The notes under the pieces: generated by a model
Told to the model about the DNA's origin: nothing
Databases searched by the model: none
The model's input: only the letters and a program-made list of their open reading frames with translations
Shown here: one piece after another, positions 1 through 7,248 of the stretch
Numbering within the stretch: the first letter of the stretch is position 1
How the letters are laid out: the number at the start of each line of letters is the position of its first letter
Source: Nonomuraea basaltis
GTDB taxonomy: Bacteria > Actinomycetota > Actinomycetes > Streptosporangiales > Streptosporangiaceae
Assembly (NCBI RefSeq): GCF_005893125.1
Contig: NZ_VCJS01000110.1
Span: 1 to 41,704 of the forward strand
DNA length: 41,704 nt
Reading direction: 5' to 3'
Program-made: the position numbers and the translations under genes

Positions 1-889
1 CCGCCGCCCCACGCCCCCCGGCCCGCCGATCCCGTCCGGCGAGCGGAAGGCTGTCCGGCCGTGCGGCGCGCCGGGTGGCCATCGCCGCCAGCGTCACCGC
101 CGCCAGCCCGGCCGCCGTCGTCACGGCGTGCACGCGGATCCGGCCGCGCCCGGCCCCGGTGACCGCGCGCCACCCGGGCCCGTGCAGGCGCCGCATCAGC
201 GCGTCGTCGGCGTTGCCCCGCTGGAAGCGCACGCTGGCCCAGAACCCGTCCCGGCGGACCGGATGAGCCGTCATCCGCTCGCCGCGCACGAGCCCGTACC
301 CCGCCCGCGTCACCCGCAGCGCGAGGTCGGCGTCCTCCCGGTACGCCCGCGGGAACCGCTCATCGAACCCGCCGACGGCCTCCAGCACGGCCCGCCGGTA
401 GGCCATGTCGGCCGTCACCCACAGCCCGTCCATGAGCCCGGCCGTGTGCCGCTCGCCGTCGGCAGGCCGGCGATCGGACGGCAGCGGCACCACGATGCGC
501 CCCTGGCTGCCCGCCACGTCCTCGGGCAGGTCCACCAGGTCCTTCCAGATCGCCTCGGCCCACCCCGGCTGGGGGATCACGTCGTCGTCGAGGAACACCA
601 CCCAGGGCGTGTCCGCCGCCCGCCAGCCGGCGTTGCGGGCGGCCGCGGGCCCCCGGCCACCAGATCGGACGACTCGTGCATGCTCGGGTAGATCAGACAA
701 AACGGCGAGTGGCGTCACGCCCTGCTCCTTCGAGTGGCTGCCACCGCCAGAACGGAAAGTACCCACGCGAGCGCGATCCGTAACCGCGTGGCGATCGTCC
801 ACCACGATCACCGGCACCCCGGAGTCCACCGCCGCCAGAGTGTCCCGCAGCGTGGGCCGTCCGATGGTGGGGATCACGACGGTGATCAC
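1..889 (-). CDS. Family 2 glycosyltransferase (3' end outside window)
   Basis: The reading frame opens with GTG at 889 and is open to the window edge, so the C-terminus is missing. The N-terminus VITVVIPTIGRPTLRD, the nucleotide-binding VIVVDD, the acceptor-side block GPAAARNAGWRAADTPWVVF and the metal-binding LDDDVIP are typical of GT2 (GT-A fold) enzymes, which transfer a sugar from a nucleotide sugar. A later FDERFPRAYREDADLALRV block is the usual GT2 'ED' segment with the catalytic base. The start overlaps the stop of the carbamoyltransferase as GTGA, so the two are probably translationally coupled. About 25-30 residues of odd composition lie between VVDD and the GPAAARN block (DNA about 686-800) and carry small palindromes; this looks like an in-frame insertion. 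The sugar and acceptor cannot be read from sequence. Confidence 0.85.
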   Translation of the reverse strand, partial: MITVVIPTIGRPTLRDTLAAVDSGVPVIVVDDRHAVTDRARVGTFRSGGGSHSKEQGVTPLAVLSDLPEHARVVRSGGRGPAAARNAGWRAADTPWVVFLDDDVIPQPGWAEAIWKDLVDLPEDVAGSQGRIVVPLPSDRRPADGERHTAGLMDGLWVTADMAYRRAVLEAVGGFDERFPRAYREDADLALRVTRAGYGLVRGERMTAHPVRRDGFWASVRFQRGNADDALMRRLHGPGWRAVTGAGRGRIRVHAVTTAAGLAAVTLAAMATRRAARPDSLPLAGRDRRAGGRGAA

Positions 890-2529
890 GAAGCGAGCAC
901 CTCCCCGCGCCGCACCAGGTACGGCCCGAGGACGAGGACGTCCACCGGTGCGGACCCGAAGCATTCGAGCGCGTCACGGGGATCGTCGACCATGGGCCGC
1001 CCGGCGGTGTTCAGGCTCGTGTTGACGATCACCGGCAGCCCCGTGCGGGCCTCGAACTCCGTCAGCACCCGCGCCATCAGCGGCTCGGCGGCGGGGGAGA
1101 CGGTCTGGATGCGCGCGGTCCCGTCCACGTGCACGACGGCCGGGATGCGCGCCGCCCAGTCCGGTTGCACGTCGTGCACGAACAGCATGTACGGCGACGG
1201 CACGGGGCCGCGGCCGAAGATCTGGCGGGCCCGCGACTCCAGCACCATCGGCGCGATCGGCCGGAACTGCTCGCGCCCCTTGACGTCGTTGAGCCGCTCG
1301 GTGTTGCCCGCGTACCCCGGATGAGCCAGCAGCGACCGGTGCCCGAGTGCGCGCGGCCCGTACTCGGCCCGTCCCTGGAACCAGGCCACGATCTTGTCGG
1401 CGGCCAGCTCGGCGGCCACCGCCGCGGCCAGGTCGGCGGGCCGGGAGTGCGGCACCTTGGCCACGTCCAGCCACGCCCCGAGCTCCTCGTCGGTGAAGCC
1501 GCGCCCCAGCGCCGCGGTCGGCATGGGGCCGGCCGGCTCGCCGTAGGCCTGCGCCAGGTGCAGTGCCCCGCCGAGGGCTGTCCCCGAGTCGCCCGCCGCG
1601 GGCTGTGCCCACACCTCGTCGAACGGCCCCTCGGCCAGCAGCCTGGTGTTGGCCACGCAGTTCAGCGCGACGCCGCCGGCCAGCGCGAGCCGCCGCTCGC
1701 CGGTCCGCCCGTGCAGCCAGCGCACCAGCTCCATGAGCACCTCCTCCAGCCGGGCCTGCACGCTGGCGGCCAGGTCGGCGTGGTCGGAGGTCCACGGGGT
1801 GCCCTTGGACAGGGCTTTGGCGTACACGTTCCAGTCGACCGGCTCGACGCGGAACCCGCCGTCGCCGGTCGTGTAGATGACCTCGCGCAGCGCCTCCAGG
1901 TGACGGGGCTCCCCGTAGGAGGCCATCGCCATCACCTTGTACTCGTCGCTGGAGCGCAGGAAGCCCAGGTGCTCGGTGACGTCCTCGTACATGAGGCCGA
2001 GCGAGTGCGGCAGCTCCTGCGTGGCCAGCGCCTCCAGCTCGCCGTCGCGGTAGCGGCCCGCCAGGTGCGAGACGTTCTCGCCCCGGCCGTCGCACACCAG
2101 CACCGCGCAGTCGCGCCCCTGCGTTGACCACTGGGCGGCCAGCCCCGCCGAGGCGGCGTGGGCCACATGATGCGGCACGTACGCGACCCGCCCCGGGTCC
2201 AGGCCCGGCAGCGCGGTGGCCAGGAACAGGGGAGCGCGCACCGCGTACTTCGTGCGCAGGTCCTCCCACTCGCCCTCCGGCCGCCGCACGACCAGGGAAG
2301 GGTCGTAGGAGTAGGCCACGACATCGATGTCCTCGGGGGCGAGACCGGCCTCGCGCAGGCACCAGGCGGCGGCCTGCTCGGGCAGCTCCCACGCCGAGAA
2401 CGCCAGCGGCCGCTTGCCGTGCTTGCGGCGGCTGAAGCGCTCCTCCTCCGCCGCGGCGACGATCCTCCCGTCGGCCACCAGGGCGGCGGCCGGGTCGTGG
2501 AAGATCGCGTTGATGCCGAGAAATCTCAT
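886..2529 (-). CDS. Carbamoyltransferase, NodU/CmcH/TobZ family
   Basis: 547 aa, the normal length for this family, which moves a carbamoyl group from carbamoyl phosphate (via carbamoyl-AMP) onto a hydroxyl of a sugar or antibiotic. The N-terminal ASKHA-like domain begins MRFLGINAIFHDPAAALV, and VPHHVAH (118-124) supplies the metal-binding histidines 120 and 124. The C-terminal domain has GREQFRPIAPMV and later TGLPVIVNTSLNTAGRPMV, both hallmarks of the family. It lies upstream of and overlaps a GT2 gene and is divergent from a GmhB-like phosphatase and another glycosyltransferase, so a sugar in the glycan made here is probably carbamoylated. HypF shares the catalytic fold but has extra acylphosphatase and zinc-finger domains that are absent here. 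Confidence 0.92.
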   Translation of the reverse strand: MRFLGINAIFHDPAAALVADGRIVAAAEEERFSRRKHGKRPLAFSAWELPEQAAAWCLREAGLAPEDIDVVAYSYDPSLVVRRPEGEWEDLRTKYAVRAPLFLATALPGLDPGRVAYVPHHVAHAASAGLAAQWSTQGRDCAVLVCDGRGENVSHLAGRYRDGELEALATQELPHSLGLMYEDVTEHLGFLRSSDEYKVMAMASYGEPRHLEALREVIYTTGDGGFRVEPVDWNVYAKALSKGTPWTSDHADLAASVQARLEEVLMELVRWLHGRTGERRLALAGGVALNCVANTRLLAEGPFDEVWAQPAAGDSGTALGGALHLAQAYGEPAGPMPTAALGRGFTDEELGAWLDVAKVPHSRPADLAAAVAAELAADKIVAWFQGRAEYGPRALGHRSLLAHPGYAGNTERLNDVKGREQFRPIAPMVLESRARQIFGRGPVPSPYMLFVHDVQPDWAARIPAVVHVDGTARIQTVSPAAEPLMARVLTEFEARTGLPVIVNTSLNTAGRPMVDDPRDALECFGSAPVDVLVLGPYLVRRGEVLAS

Positions 2530-2701
2530 GCTTCCTCCCCCACGCGATGTCGAGAACCGCTACCGAGAGAAGCGGTCCCCAAACATCCGGCAAGCCCAGG
2601 AGATGCGGAAACAGGCGCAGTCGCCTGCACTTGGTCACGCTAAGTAGTTGTTTGCCGGGATTGCCCCCGGGTAGCTGCCGGACATGCGACGGAGGTGAAA
2701 G
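2530..2701. promoter_or_regulatory. Divergent promoter region of the glycan genes
   Basis: 172 bp between the start codons of the carbamoyltransferase (minus) and the HAD phosphatase (plus), so it must hold both promoters. A ribosome-binding site GGAGG at 2691-2695 serves the GTG start at 2702. A small inverted repeat, ACCGCT/AGCGGT, lies near 2552-2573. I could not assign -35/-10 boxes with confidence. Confidence 0.5.
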
Positions 2702-3301
2702 GTGTTCGAAAAGCGACGTCCCGGCGCCGTGCTCTTCGACCGGGACGGGACCTTGATCAGGGACGTGCCCTACAACGGCGATCCGCGCCGTGTGGAGCCC
2801 ATGCCGGGGGCGGAGGAGGCGCTGTGCCGGCTGCGCCGCGCCGACGTGCCGGTGGCCGTGGTGACCAACCAGTCCGGCGTGGCCAAGGGCCTGGTGTCCC
2901 CCGACGAGATGGACCAGGTGAACGCCAGGGTGGAGGAGCTGCTCGGGCCGTTCGACGCGTGGGCGATCTGCGTCCACGACGACGCCGACGGCTGCACCTG
3001 CCGCAAACCCGCGCCCGGACTCGTGATCAGGGCCGCCGCCGTGCTCGACGTCAGCCCCCGCGACTGCGTGGTCGTGGGCGACATAGGCAGAGACATGGAG
3101 GCGGCCAGGGCCGCCGGAGCCAGGGGCATCCTGGTCCCCACCGAGGTGACGCGGCCGGAGGAGATCGAGCAGGCCCCCGAGGTCGCCGACGACCTGACCG
3201 ACGTCGTGGACCGCGTGCTCAGCGACGTCGAGAGCCCTGTGCCCGCCGGAGCTCGCGTCTCGGCGCCGTGGGCCCGCGCGATGGGCTGGAGCCGCTGGTG
3301 A
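2702..3301 (+). CDS. HAD-IIIA phosphatase, GmhB-like (heptose-bisphosphate phosphatase family)
   Basis: 199 aa. The nucleophile motif LFDRDGTLI gives Asp13 and Asp15; VTNQSGVAKG is motif II; CRKPAPG and VVGDIGRDMEAA are motifs III and IV. Cys90, His92, Cys98 and Cys100 form the zinc loop (C-V-H ... C-T-C) characteristic of D-glycero-D-manno-heptose-1,7-bisphosphate 7-phosphatase and the related histidinol-phosphate phosphatases. Between glycosyltransferases and a carbamoyltransferase the heptose role is the better guess, since actinomycetes use GDP- or ADP-heptoses in glycans and natural products. The GTG start has a strong GGAGG six bases upstream. An in-frame GTG further upstream would fuse this DNA in another frame to the next gene and is rejected. 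The stop overlaps the next start. Confidence 0.85.
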   Translation: MFEKRRPGAVLFDRDGTLIRDVPYNGDPRRVEPMPGAEEALCRLRRADVPVAVVTNQSGVAKGLVSPDEMDQVNARVEELLGPFDAWAICVHDDADGCTCRKPAPGLVIRAAAVLDVSPRDCVVVGDIGRDMEAARAAGARGILVPTEVTRPEEIEQAPEVADDLTDVVDRVLSDVESPVPAGARVSAPWARAMGWSRW

Positions 3302-4221
3302 GGATCCTCATCTGGCACGTGCACGGCTCGTGGACCAGCGCCTTCATCCGGGGCGGGCACGAGTACGCGCTGCCTCTCGTCCCCGGCCGTGGTCCCGACG
3401 GCCGGGGACGCGCGGACACCTTCGACTGGCCGGACGCCGCCCGCGAGGTCCCGTGGGACCGGCTCCGCCACGAGCCGGTCGACGTGGCCGTCTACCAGCG
3501 GCCGCACGAGATCGGCCTGGCCCGGGAATGGCTCGGCCGCGACGTGCCCGGCGTGTACGTCGAGCACAACACCCCGGCCGGCGACGTGCCGCGCACCCGG
3601 CACCCGCTGGCGGACCGGAGCGACATCACGCTGGTCCACGTCACCCACTTCAACGAGCTGTACTGGGACAACGGCAGGGCGCCCACGCGCGTCATCGAGC
3701 ACGGCGTCCCCGACCCCGGCCACCTGTACACGGGCGAGCTGCCCCGGGCCGCCGTCGTGGTCAACGAGCCGGTTCGCCGCACCAGGGTCGCCGGGACCGA
3801 CCTGCTGCCGCGCTTCGCCGAGCGGGTGCCGCTCGACGTGTTCGGCATGAAGGTGGCCGGGCTGCCGTACGGAACCCACGAGGACCTGCCGCAGCACCTC
3901 ATGCACGCCGAGCTGGCCCGCAGGCGCGTCTACCTGCACCCGTACCGGTGGACCTCGCTCGGGCTGGCCCTCATCGAGGCCATGACCCTGGGCCTGCCGG
4001 TGGTGGCGCTGGCCGCCACCGAGGCGATCGAGGCGGTGCCGCAGGAGGCCGGGGTGCTGTCGACGAAGGTGGACGTGCTGGCCGGCGCGCTGCACGCGTT
4101 CGTCGAGGACCCCGAGAGCGCCGCGCAGGCGGGCAAGGCGGCGCGGGCGGCGGCGCTGGCCCGCTACGGGCTCGGCAGGTTCCTGTCCGACTGGGACCGG
4201 CTGCTCGCCGAGGTCCGATGA
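3298..4221 (+). CDS. Glycosyltransferase (GT-B, GT4-like)
   Basis: 307 aa, starting at a GTG that overlaps the preceding stop (GTGA), which implies translational coupling. The N-terminus RILIWHVHGSWTSAFIRGGH is the nucleotide-fold start of a GT-B enzyme. The C-terminal YRWTSLGLALIEAMTLGLPVV segment is the donor-binding EX7E-type region of GT4-like enzymes, followed by the typical VLSTKVDVLAGAL and the closing helix LARYGLGRFLSDWDRLL. At about 300 residues it is shorter than classical GT4 enzymes (about 380), because the acceptor domain is compact. An alternative reading that runs through from 2695 in the same frame is a by-product of high GC. Substrate unknown. Confidence 0.85.
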   Translation: MRILIWHVHGSWTSAFIRGGHEYALPLVPGRGPDGRGRADTFDWPDAAREVPWDRLRHEPVDVAVYQRPHEIGLAREWLGRDVPGVYVEHNTPAGDVPRTRHPLADRSDITLVHVTHFNELYWDNGRAPTRVIEHGVPDPGHLYTGELPRAAVVVNEPVRRTRVAGTDLLPRFAERVPLDVFGMKVAGLPYGTHEDLPQHLMHAELARRRVYLHPYRWTSLGLALIEAMTLGLPVVALAATEAIEAVPQEAGVLSTKVDVLAGALHAFVEDPESAAQAGKAARAAALARYGLGRFLSDWDRLLAEVR

Positions 4222-4245
4222 GAAATCTGCTGAGTCGACCGCCGA

Positions 4246-4275
4246 TGTGGTGGGCCGCGTTCACGGTCCACCACA
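4246..4275 (+). terminator. Hairpin terminator after the glycosyltransferase
   Basis: TGTGGTGG (4246-4253) pairs with CCACCACA (4268-4275); an inner CCG/CGG extends the stem. There is no T-run, as is usual in actinomycetes. It sits 25 bases after the stop. Confidence 0.6.
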
Positions 4276-4387
4276 GGTAGCAGGGACCGCACCTACCGCC
4301 TGGACCAGGCACGACAGCGGGGCGGCAGTCCAGCGAGCAGGTTTCTTGCTGGTATGACCCCCGAACGCATGGGTAGGCGCGAAGGTC

Positions 4388-4675
4388 ATGATGATGATGC
4401 TCGACTGGACCCGCAGGGCCGCCTGCCTCGACCTGGACCCGGAATTGTTCTTCCCGATCTCCATGGAAGGGCCGAGTCAGTCGCAGGTCGAGCGGGCCAA
4501 GGCGGTGTGCGACGGCTGCCCCGTACGTGAGCCGTGCCTGGAGTACGCGCTCGCCACGCGGCAGGCGTACGGCGTGTGGGGTGGCACCGACCCGGTGCAG
4601 CGGCGTGAGCTCACCCTGCCGGCAGAGCCGCCGCGAGAAACCGTTCCCGCTCGGCCGCTTCGAGGTGGTCGCTGA
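4388..4675 (+). CDS. WhiB-like [4Fe-4S] transcription factor
   Basis: Up to 95 aa. Four cysteines, Cys13, Cys41, Cys44 and Cys50 in the C-Xn-CXXC-X5-C pattern, bind the iron-sulfur cluster; GVWGGT (62-67) is the family beta-turn; DWTRRAACLDLDPELFFP is the standard N-terminus. Family members bind the primary sigma factor and act as redox- or NO-responsive regulators. The sequence has four consecutive ATG codons (4388-4399). The purine-rich GAAGG at 4381-4385 is best spaced for 4391 or 4394, so the true N-terminus is probably one or two residues shorter. The 3' end overlaps the convergent deformylase gene by 65 bp. It is short after GVWGGT and lacks the long basic tail of WhiB7-type members. 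Confidence 0.93.
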   Translation: MMMMLDWTRRAACLDLDPELFFPISMEGPSQSQVERAKAVCDGCPVREPCLEYALATRQAYGVWGGTDPVQRRELTLPAEPPRETVPARPLRGGR

Positions 4676-5096
4676 ACAGCACGCCGTCGAGGTGGTCGGC
4701 CTCGTGCTGCAGCACCCTCGCCAGCATGCCCAGCGCCCTCATCGTGATCGGCTTGCCGAACATGTCGCGGCCACGCGCCGTGACCATGTAGGAACGTTCC
4801 AGCGGCCACCACACGCCGGGCGCCGACAGGCACGCCTCGTCGGCGGTGACCCGCCGCTCCGACAGCTCCAGCCGCGGATTGACCAGATGGCCTGATCTGC
4901 CGTCGTACGCGTAGACCACCACCCGCACCGGCTCCCCGATCTGCGGGGCCGACAGCCCGGCTCGGCCGGCTCCCGCCCGCATCGTGGCGGTCAGCGACTT
5001 GACCAGCCGCCGCAGCTCCCGATCGAAGTCGCGGACCGGCTCCGCGACCGAACGGAGCACCGGATCATCGAACGTGCGAATAGGCCGGACCGTCAC
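4611..5096 (-). CDS. def: Peptide deformylase
   Basis: 161 aa. Removes the formyl group from the N-terminal methionine of new proteins, using a metal held by one Cys and two His. Motif 1 reads GLSAPQ (47-52; usual GxGLAAPQ), motif 2 EACLSAPG with metal ligand Cys89, and motif 3 HEADH with His131, Glu132 and His135. Ala replaces the usual Gly of EGCLS in motif 2, a variation that should be tolerated but is worth noting. The GTG start is preceded by GGGGAG at good spacing. The gene converges on, and overlaps, the WhiB-like gene. It may be a second deformylase, since actinomycetes often carry several and no fmt gene lies alongside. Confidence 0.93.
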   Translation of the reverse strand: MTVRPIRTFDDPVLRSVAEPVRDFDRELRRLVKSLTATMRAGAGRAGLSAPQIGEPVRVVVYAYDGRSGHLVNPRLELSERRVTADEACLSAPGVWWPLERSYMVTARGRDMFGKPITMRALGMLARVLQHEADHLDGVLFSDHLEAAERERFLAAALPAG

Positions 5097-5175
5097 CCGT
5101 CACTCCCCGATAGGCGGCGTCGTCACGACGAACGTTTCCCGCGATCGCGCGAGCCAACCGCGAAGGTCCTGCCTT

Positions 5176-5213
5176 GTAGCACAGCGGTAACAGAAGAGAC
5201 TCAGGGGCGAAAC
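5176..5213 (+). promoter_or_regulatory. Candidate GlnR box upstream of nnaR
   Basis: Four five-base elements recur every 11 bp: GTAGC (5176), GTAAC (5187), GACTC (5198) and GAAAC (5209), each separated by six bases. The actinobacterial GlnR box is gTnAc-n6-GaAAc repeated. The last element is perfect, the first two have one mismatch each and the third has two. GlnR is known to control nitrate/nitrite assimilation genes, including nnaR in Streptomyces. Confidence 0.45.
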
Positions 5214-5264
5214 CACCCGAAAGCAGTATCGGAGGGTGATCTCACTTGCGTCACACGCGCCTGT

Positions 5265-5301
5265 GATGCCTGGCCGAGTGCTCGGGGCCCGGCCAGGCAT
5301 C
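5265..5301 (+). promoter_or_regulatory. Leader hairpin before nnaR
   Basis: An 11-bp perfect inverted repeat, GATGCCTGGCC (5265-5275) and GGCCAGGCATC (5291-5301), with a 15-base loop, ends 23 bases before the ATG and just before the ribosome-binding site GGAGG. No plus-strand gene lies upstream, so it is more likely a 5' leader structure than a terminator. Confidence 0.5.
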
Positions 5302-5324
5302 CTTGAACACCTGGAGGTGACGGT

Positions 5325-6491
5325 ATGAGTGCGCTCCCCCTAGAGGGCATCTCGTCCCCGGAAACAGCGCCCGACGCGCTGTCGGGCTTCACCATCGGCG
5401 TGACCGCCACGCGGCGCCGCGAGGAGTTCGGCGCGCTGCTGGAGCGGCGCGGCGCGCGTGTGGTCAGCGCGCCCGCGATCCGGCTGGTCCCCCTGGCCGA
5501 GGACACCGACCTGCTCGCCGCCACCAGGCTCGCCCTGGAGGCGCCGCTCGACGACGTGGTGGTCACCACGGGCGTGGGCTTCCGCGGCTGGATGGCCGCC
5601 GCCGAGGGCTGGGGGCTGTCGGCCGACCTCGGCGAGCACCTGACCACGAGCCGCCTGCTCACCCGCGGGCCGAAGGCCAGAGGAGCGGTGCGGGCCGCCG
5701 GGCTCAACGACTACTGGACCCCCGCCACCGAGTCGTGCCAGGAGGTCAAGCAGTACCTCCTCGCCCAGGACCTGCGCGGCCGGCGCATCGCGGTGCAGCA
5801 GCACGGCGAGCCGCTCAGCGAGTTCGTGGCCGAGCTGCGCCAGGCGGGCGCCGAGGTGATCGAGATCCCGGTCTACCGGTGGCTGCCGTACCGCGACATC
5901 TCGCCGCTGCGCCGCCTCATCAGCCAGACGATCTCCGGCTCGGTCGACGCGGTGGCCTTCACCAGCGCGCCCGCCGTGCACGCCATGCTGGGCGCGGCGC
6001 GCGCGGAGGGGCTGGAGGAGGCGCTGCTGGCGGCGTTCAGCGGGTCCGTCGTGGCCGCCTGCGTGGGGCCCGTCACCGCCGAGCCGCTGGTCTCGCGCGG
6101 CGTGCCGACGCTGCAGCCGGAGCGCTCGCGGCTCGGCGCGCTGGCCCGCGCCCTGGCCAGGCACCTGCCCGAGCACGGCGTCACCAGGCTCCTGGCGGGC
6201 GAGCACCAGCTGGAGATCCGCGGCCACGCCGTGGTCGTGGACGGCGAGCTGCGCCCCCTGCCGCCCGCCCCCATGGCGGTGCTCAAGCGGCTGGCCGACA
6301 AGCCGGGGCACGTGGTGTCCCGCGCCGAGCTGCGTACCGTGCTGCCGGGCAGCATCGCGCGCGACTCGGCCGAGCACGCCGTGGAGATGGCCATCACGCG
6401 GCTGCGCCGCGCGCTCGGCCCGAGCGGGATCGTCGAGACGGTCGTCAAGCGCGGCTACCGGCTCGCCTGCCAGTACGAGGTGGGGATGTGA
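5325..6491 (+). CDS. nnaR: NnaR-type regulator: uroporphyrinogen-III synthase-like domain with winged helix
   Basis: 388 aa. Residues about 15-265 are a HemD-like domain (GFTIGVTATRRREEF, VVTTGVGFRGW, FTSAPAVHAML). Residues about 300-388 are an OmpR/PhoB-type winged helix (PMAVLKRLADKPGHVVSRAEL ... VEMAITRLRRALGPSGIVETVVKRGYRL). This fusion matches Streptomyces NnaR and mycobacterial Rv0260c/MSMEG_0432, which activate nitrite/nitrate assimilation with GlnR and are thought to sense a tetrapyrrole rather than to act mainly as haem enzymes. It is followed by a chelatase-like gene with a GTGA overlap, as in mycobacteria. The ATG has GGAGGTGA upstream. A bifunctional haem biosynthesis role cannot be excluded from sequence alone. 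Confidence 0.85.
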   Translation: MSALPLEGISSPETAPDALSGFTIGVTATRRREEFGALLERRGARVVSAPAIRLVPLAEDTDLLAATRLALEAPLDDVVVTTGVGFRGWMAAAEGWGLSADLGEHLTTSRLLTRGPKARGAVRAAGLNDYWTPATESCQEVKQYLLAQDLRGRRIAVQQHGEPLSEFVAELRQAGAEVIEIPVYRWLPYRDISPLRRLISQTISGSVDAVAFTSAPAVHAMLGAARAEGLEEALLAAFSGSVVAACVGPVTAEPLVSRGVPTLQPERSRLGALARALARHLPEHGVTRLLAGEHQLEIRGHAVVVDGELRPLPPAPMAVLKRLADKPGHVVSRAELRTVLPGSIARDSAEHAVEMAITRLRRALGPSGIVETVVKRGYRLACQYEVGM

Positions 6492-7201
6492 CGCCGGCAC
6501 TCGTCCTGGCCGCACACGGAACACGCAGCTCCGCGGGGGAGGAGACCCTGTCCGCCCTGGCGGAGACGGTCAGGAGGGCCCGTCCCGGGCAGCGGGTCGA
6601 GCTCAGCTACCTGGAGATCAGCTCGCCCCTGCTGTCCGACGTGCTCCCCGCCGTACCCGGCCCCGTGGTCGTGGTGCCGCTGCTGCTGGCGGGCGGCTAC
6701 CACGTCCACATCGACCTGCCCGAGGTGATCGCCGAGCACCGCCCCGACGCGGTGGTGGCCGGCTGGCTCGGCCCGCACCGGCTGCTGACGTCGGTGCTGG
6801 CCCGCAAGCTCGCGCGGGCGGGGCTGCGCGCCACGGACGCGGTCGTGCTCGGCGCGGCCGGCTCCTCCGACCCGGCCGCCCTCGCCGACGTCCGCGCCGC
6901 CGCCCACCAGCTCGCGGTACGCCTGGCGCGACCGGTCACGGCGGCCTTCGCCTCGGCCGGCTCCCCGTCGCTGGAGGAGGCCATGGAGCGGCTCGGCTCG
7001 ACGCCGGCCGCCCGCGTGGCGATCGCCTCGTACGTGCTCGCGCCCGGCTTCTTCCACGACCGCCTGGCGGCGGCGGGCGCGGGACTGGTGAGCGAGCCGC
7101 TGGGCGCCGACCCGGACGTGGCGGCGCTGATCTGGCACCGCTACGACGAGGCCCTGCGCGGCCGCCGCACCGTGCCGCAGACCGCCCGGGCGTCGTCGTA
7201 G
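6488..7201 (+). CDS. Sirohydrochlorin chelatase-like protein (CbiX/SirB family)
   Basis: 237 aa, starting at a GTG overlapping the nnaR stop. LVLAAHGTRSSAG holds the metal-binding histidine of the CbiX fold, and VVVPLLLAGGYHVHIDLPEVI is the second conserved block. The duplicated half has VVLGAAGSSDP and the SYVLAPGFFHDRL segment. Members insert Fe or Co into sirohydrochlorin; Fe gives sirohaem, the cofactor of NirB nitrite reductase. This fits the coupling to nnaR and matches the Rv0260c-Rv0259c gene pair. It is translated with nnaR and ends at a bidirectional terminator. Confidence 0.85.
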   Translation: MTPALVLAAHGTRSSAGEETLSALAETVRRARPGQRVELSYLEISSPLLSDVLPAVPGPVVVVPLLLAGGYHVHIDLPEVIAEHRPDAVVAGWLGPHRLLTSVLARKLARAGLRATDAVVLGAAGSSDPAALADVRAAAHQLAVRLARPVTAAFASAGSPSLEEAMERLGSTPAARVAIASYVLAPGFFHDRLAAAGAGLVSEPLGADPDVAALIWHRYDEALRGRRTVPQTARASS

Positions 7202-7210
7202 GGCTTGGGT

Positions 7211-7248
7211 CGCCCTAGGACGAACTGGTCCTACGGCGGCCTAGGGCG
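7211..7248. terminator. Bidirectional terminator
   Basis: CGCCCTAGG (7211-7219) pairs with CCTAGGGCG (7240-7248); an alternative inner pairing TAGGAC/GTCCTA also exists. It lies between two convergent genes, touching the stop of the TetR-like gene. Confidence 0.7.

Noticed and set aside
2695..3297. N-terminal extension fusing the HAD region to the second glycosyltransferase
   Set aside because: The extension is in a shifted frame over the real HAD gene; the GTGA overlap at 3298 gives a normal glycosyltransferase start.
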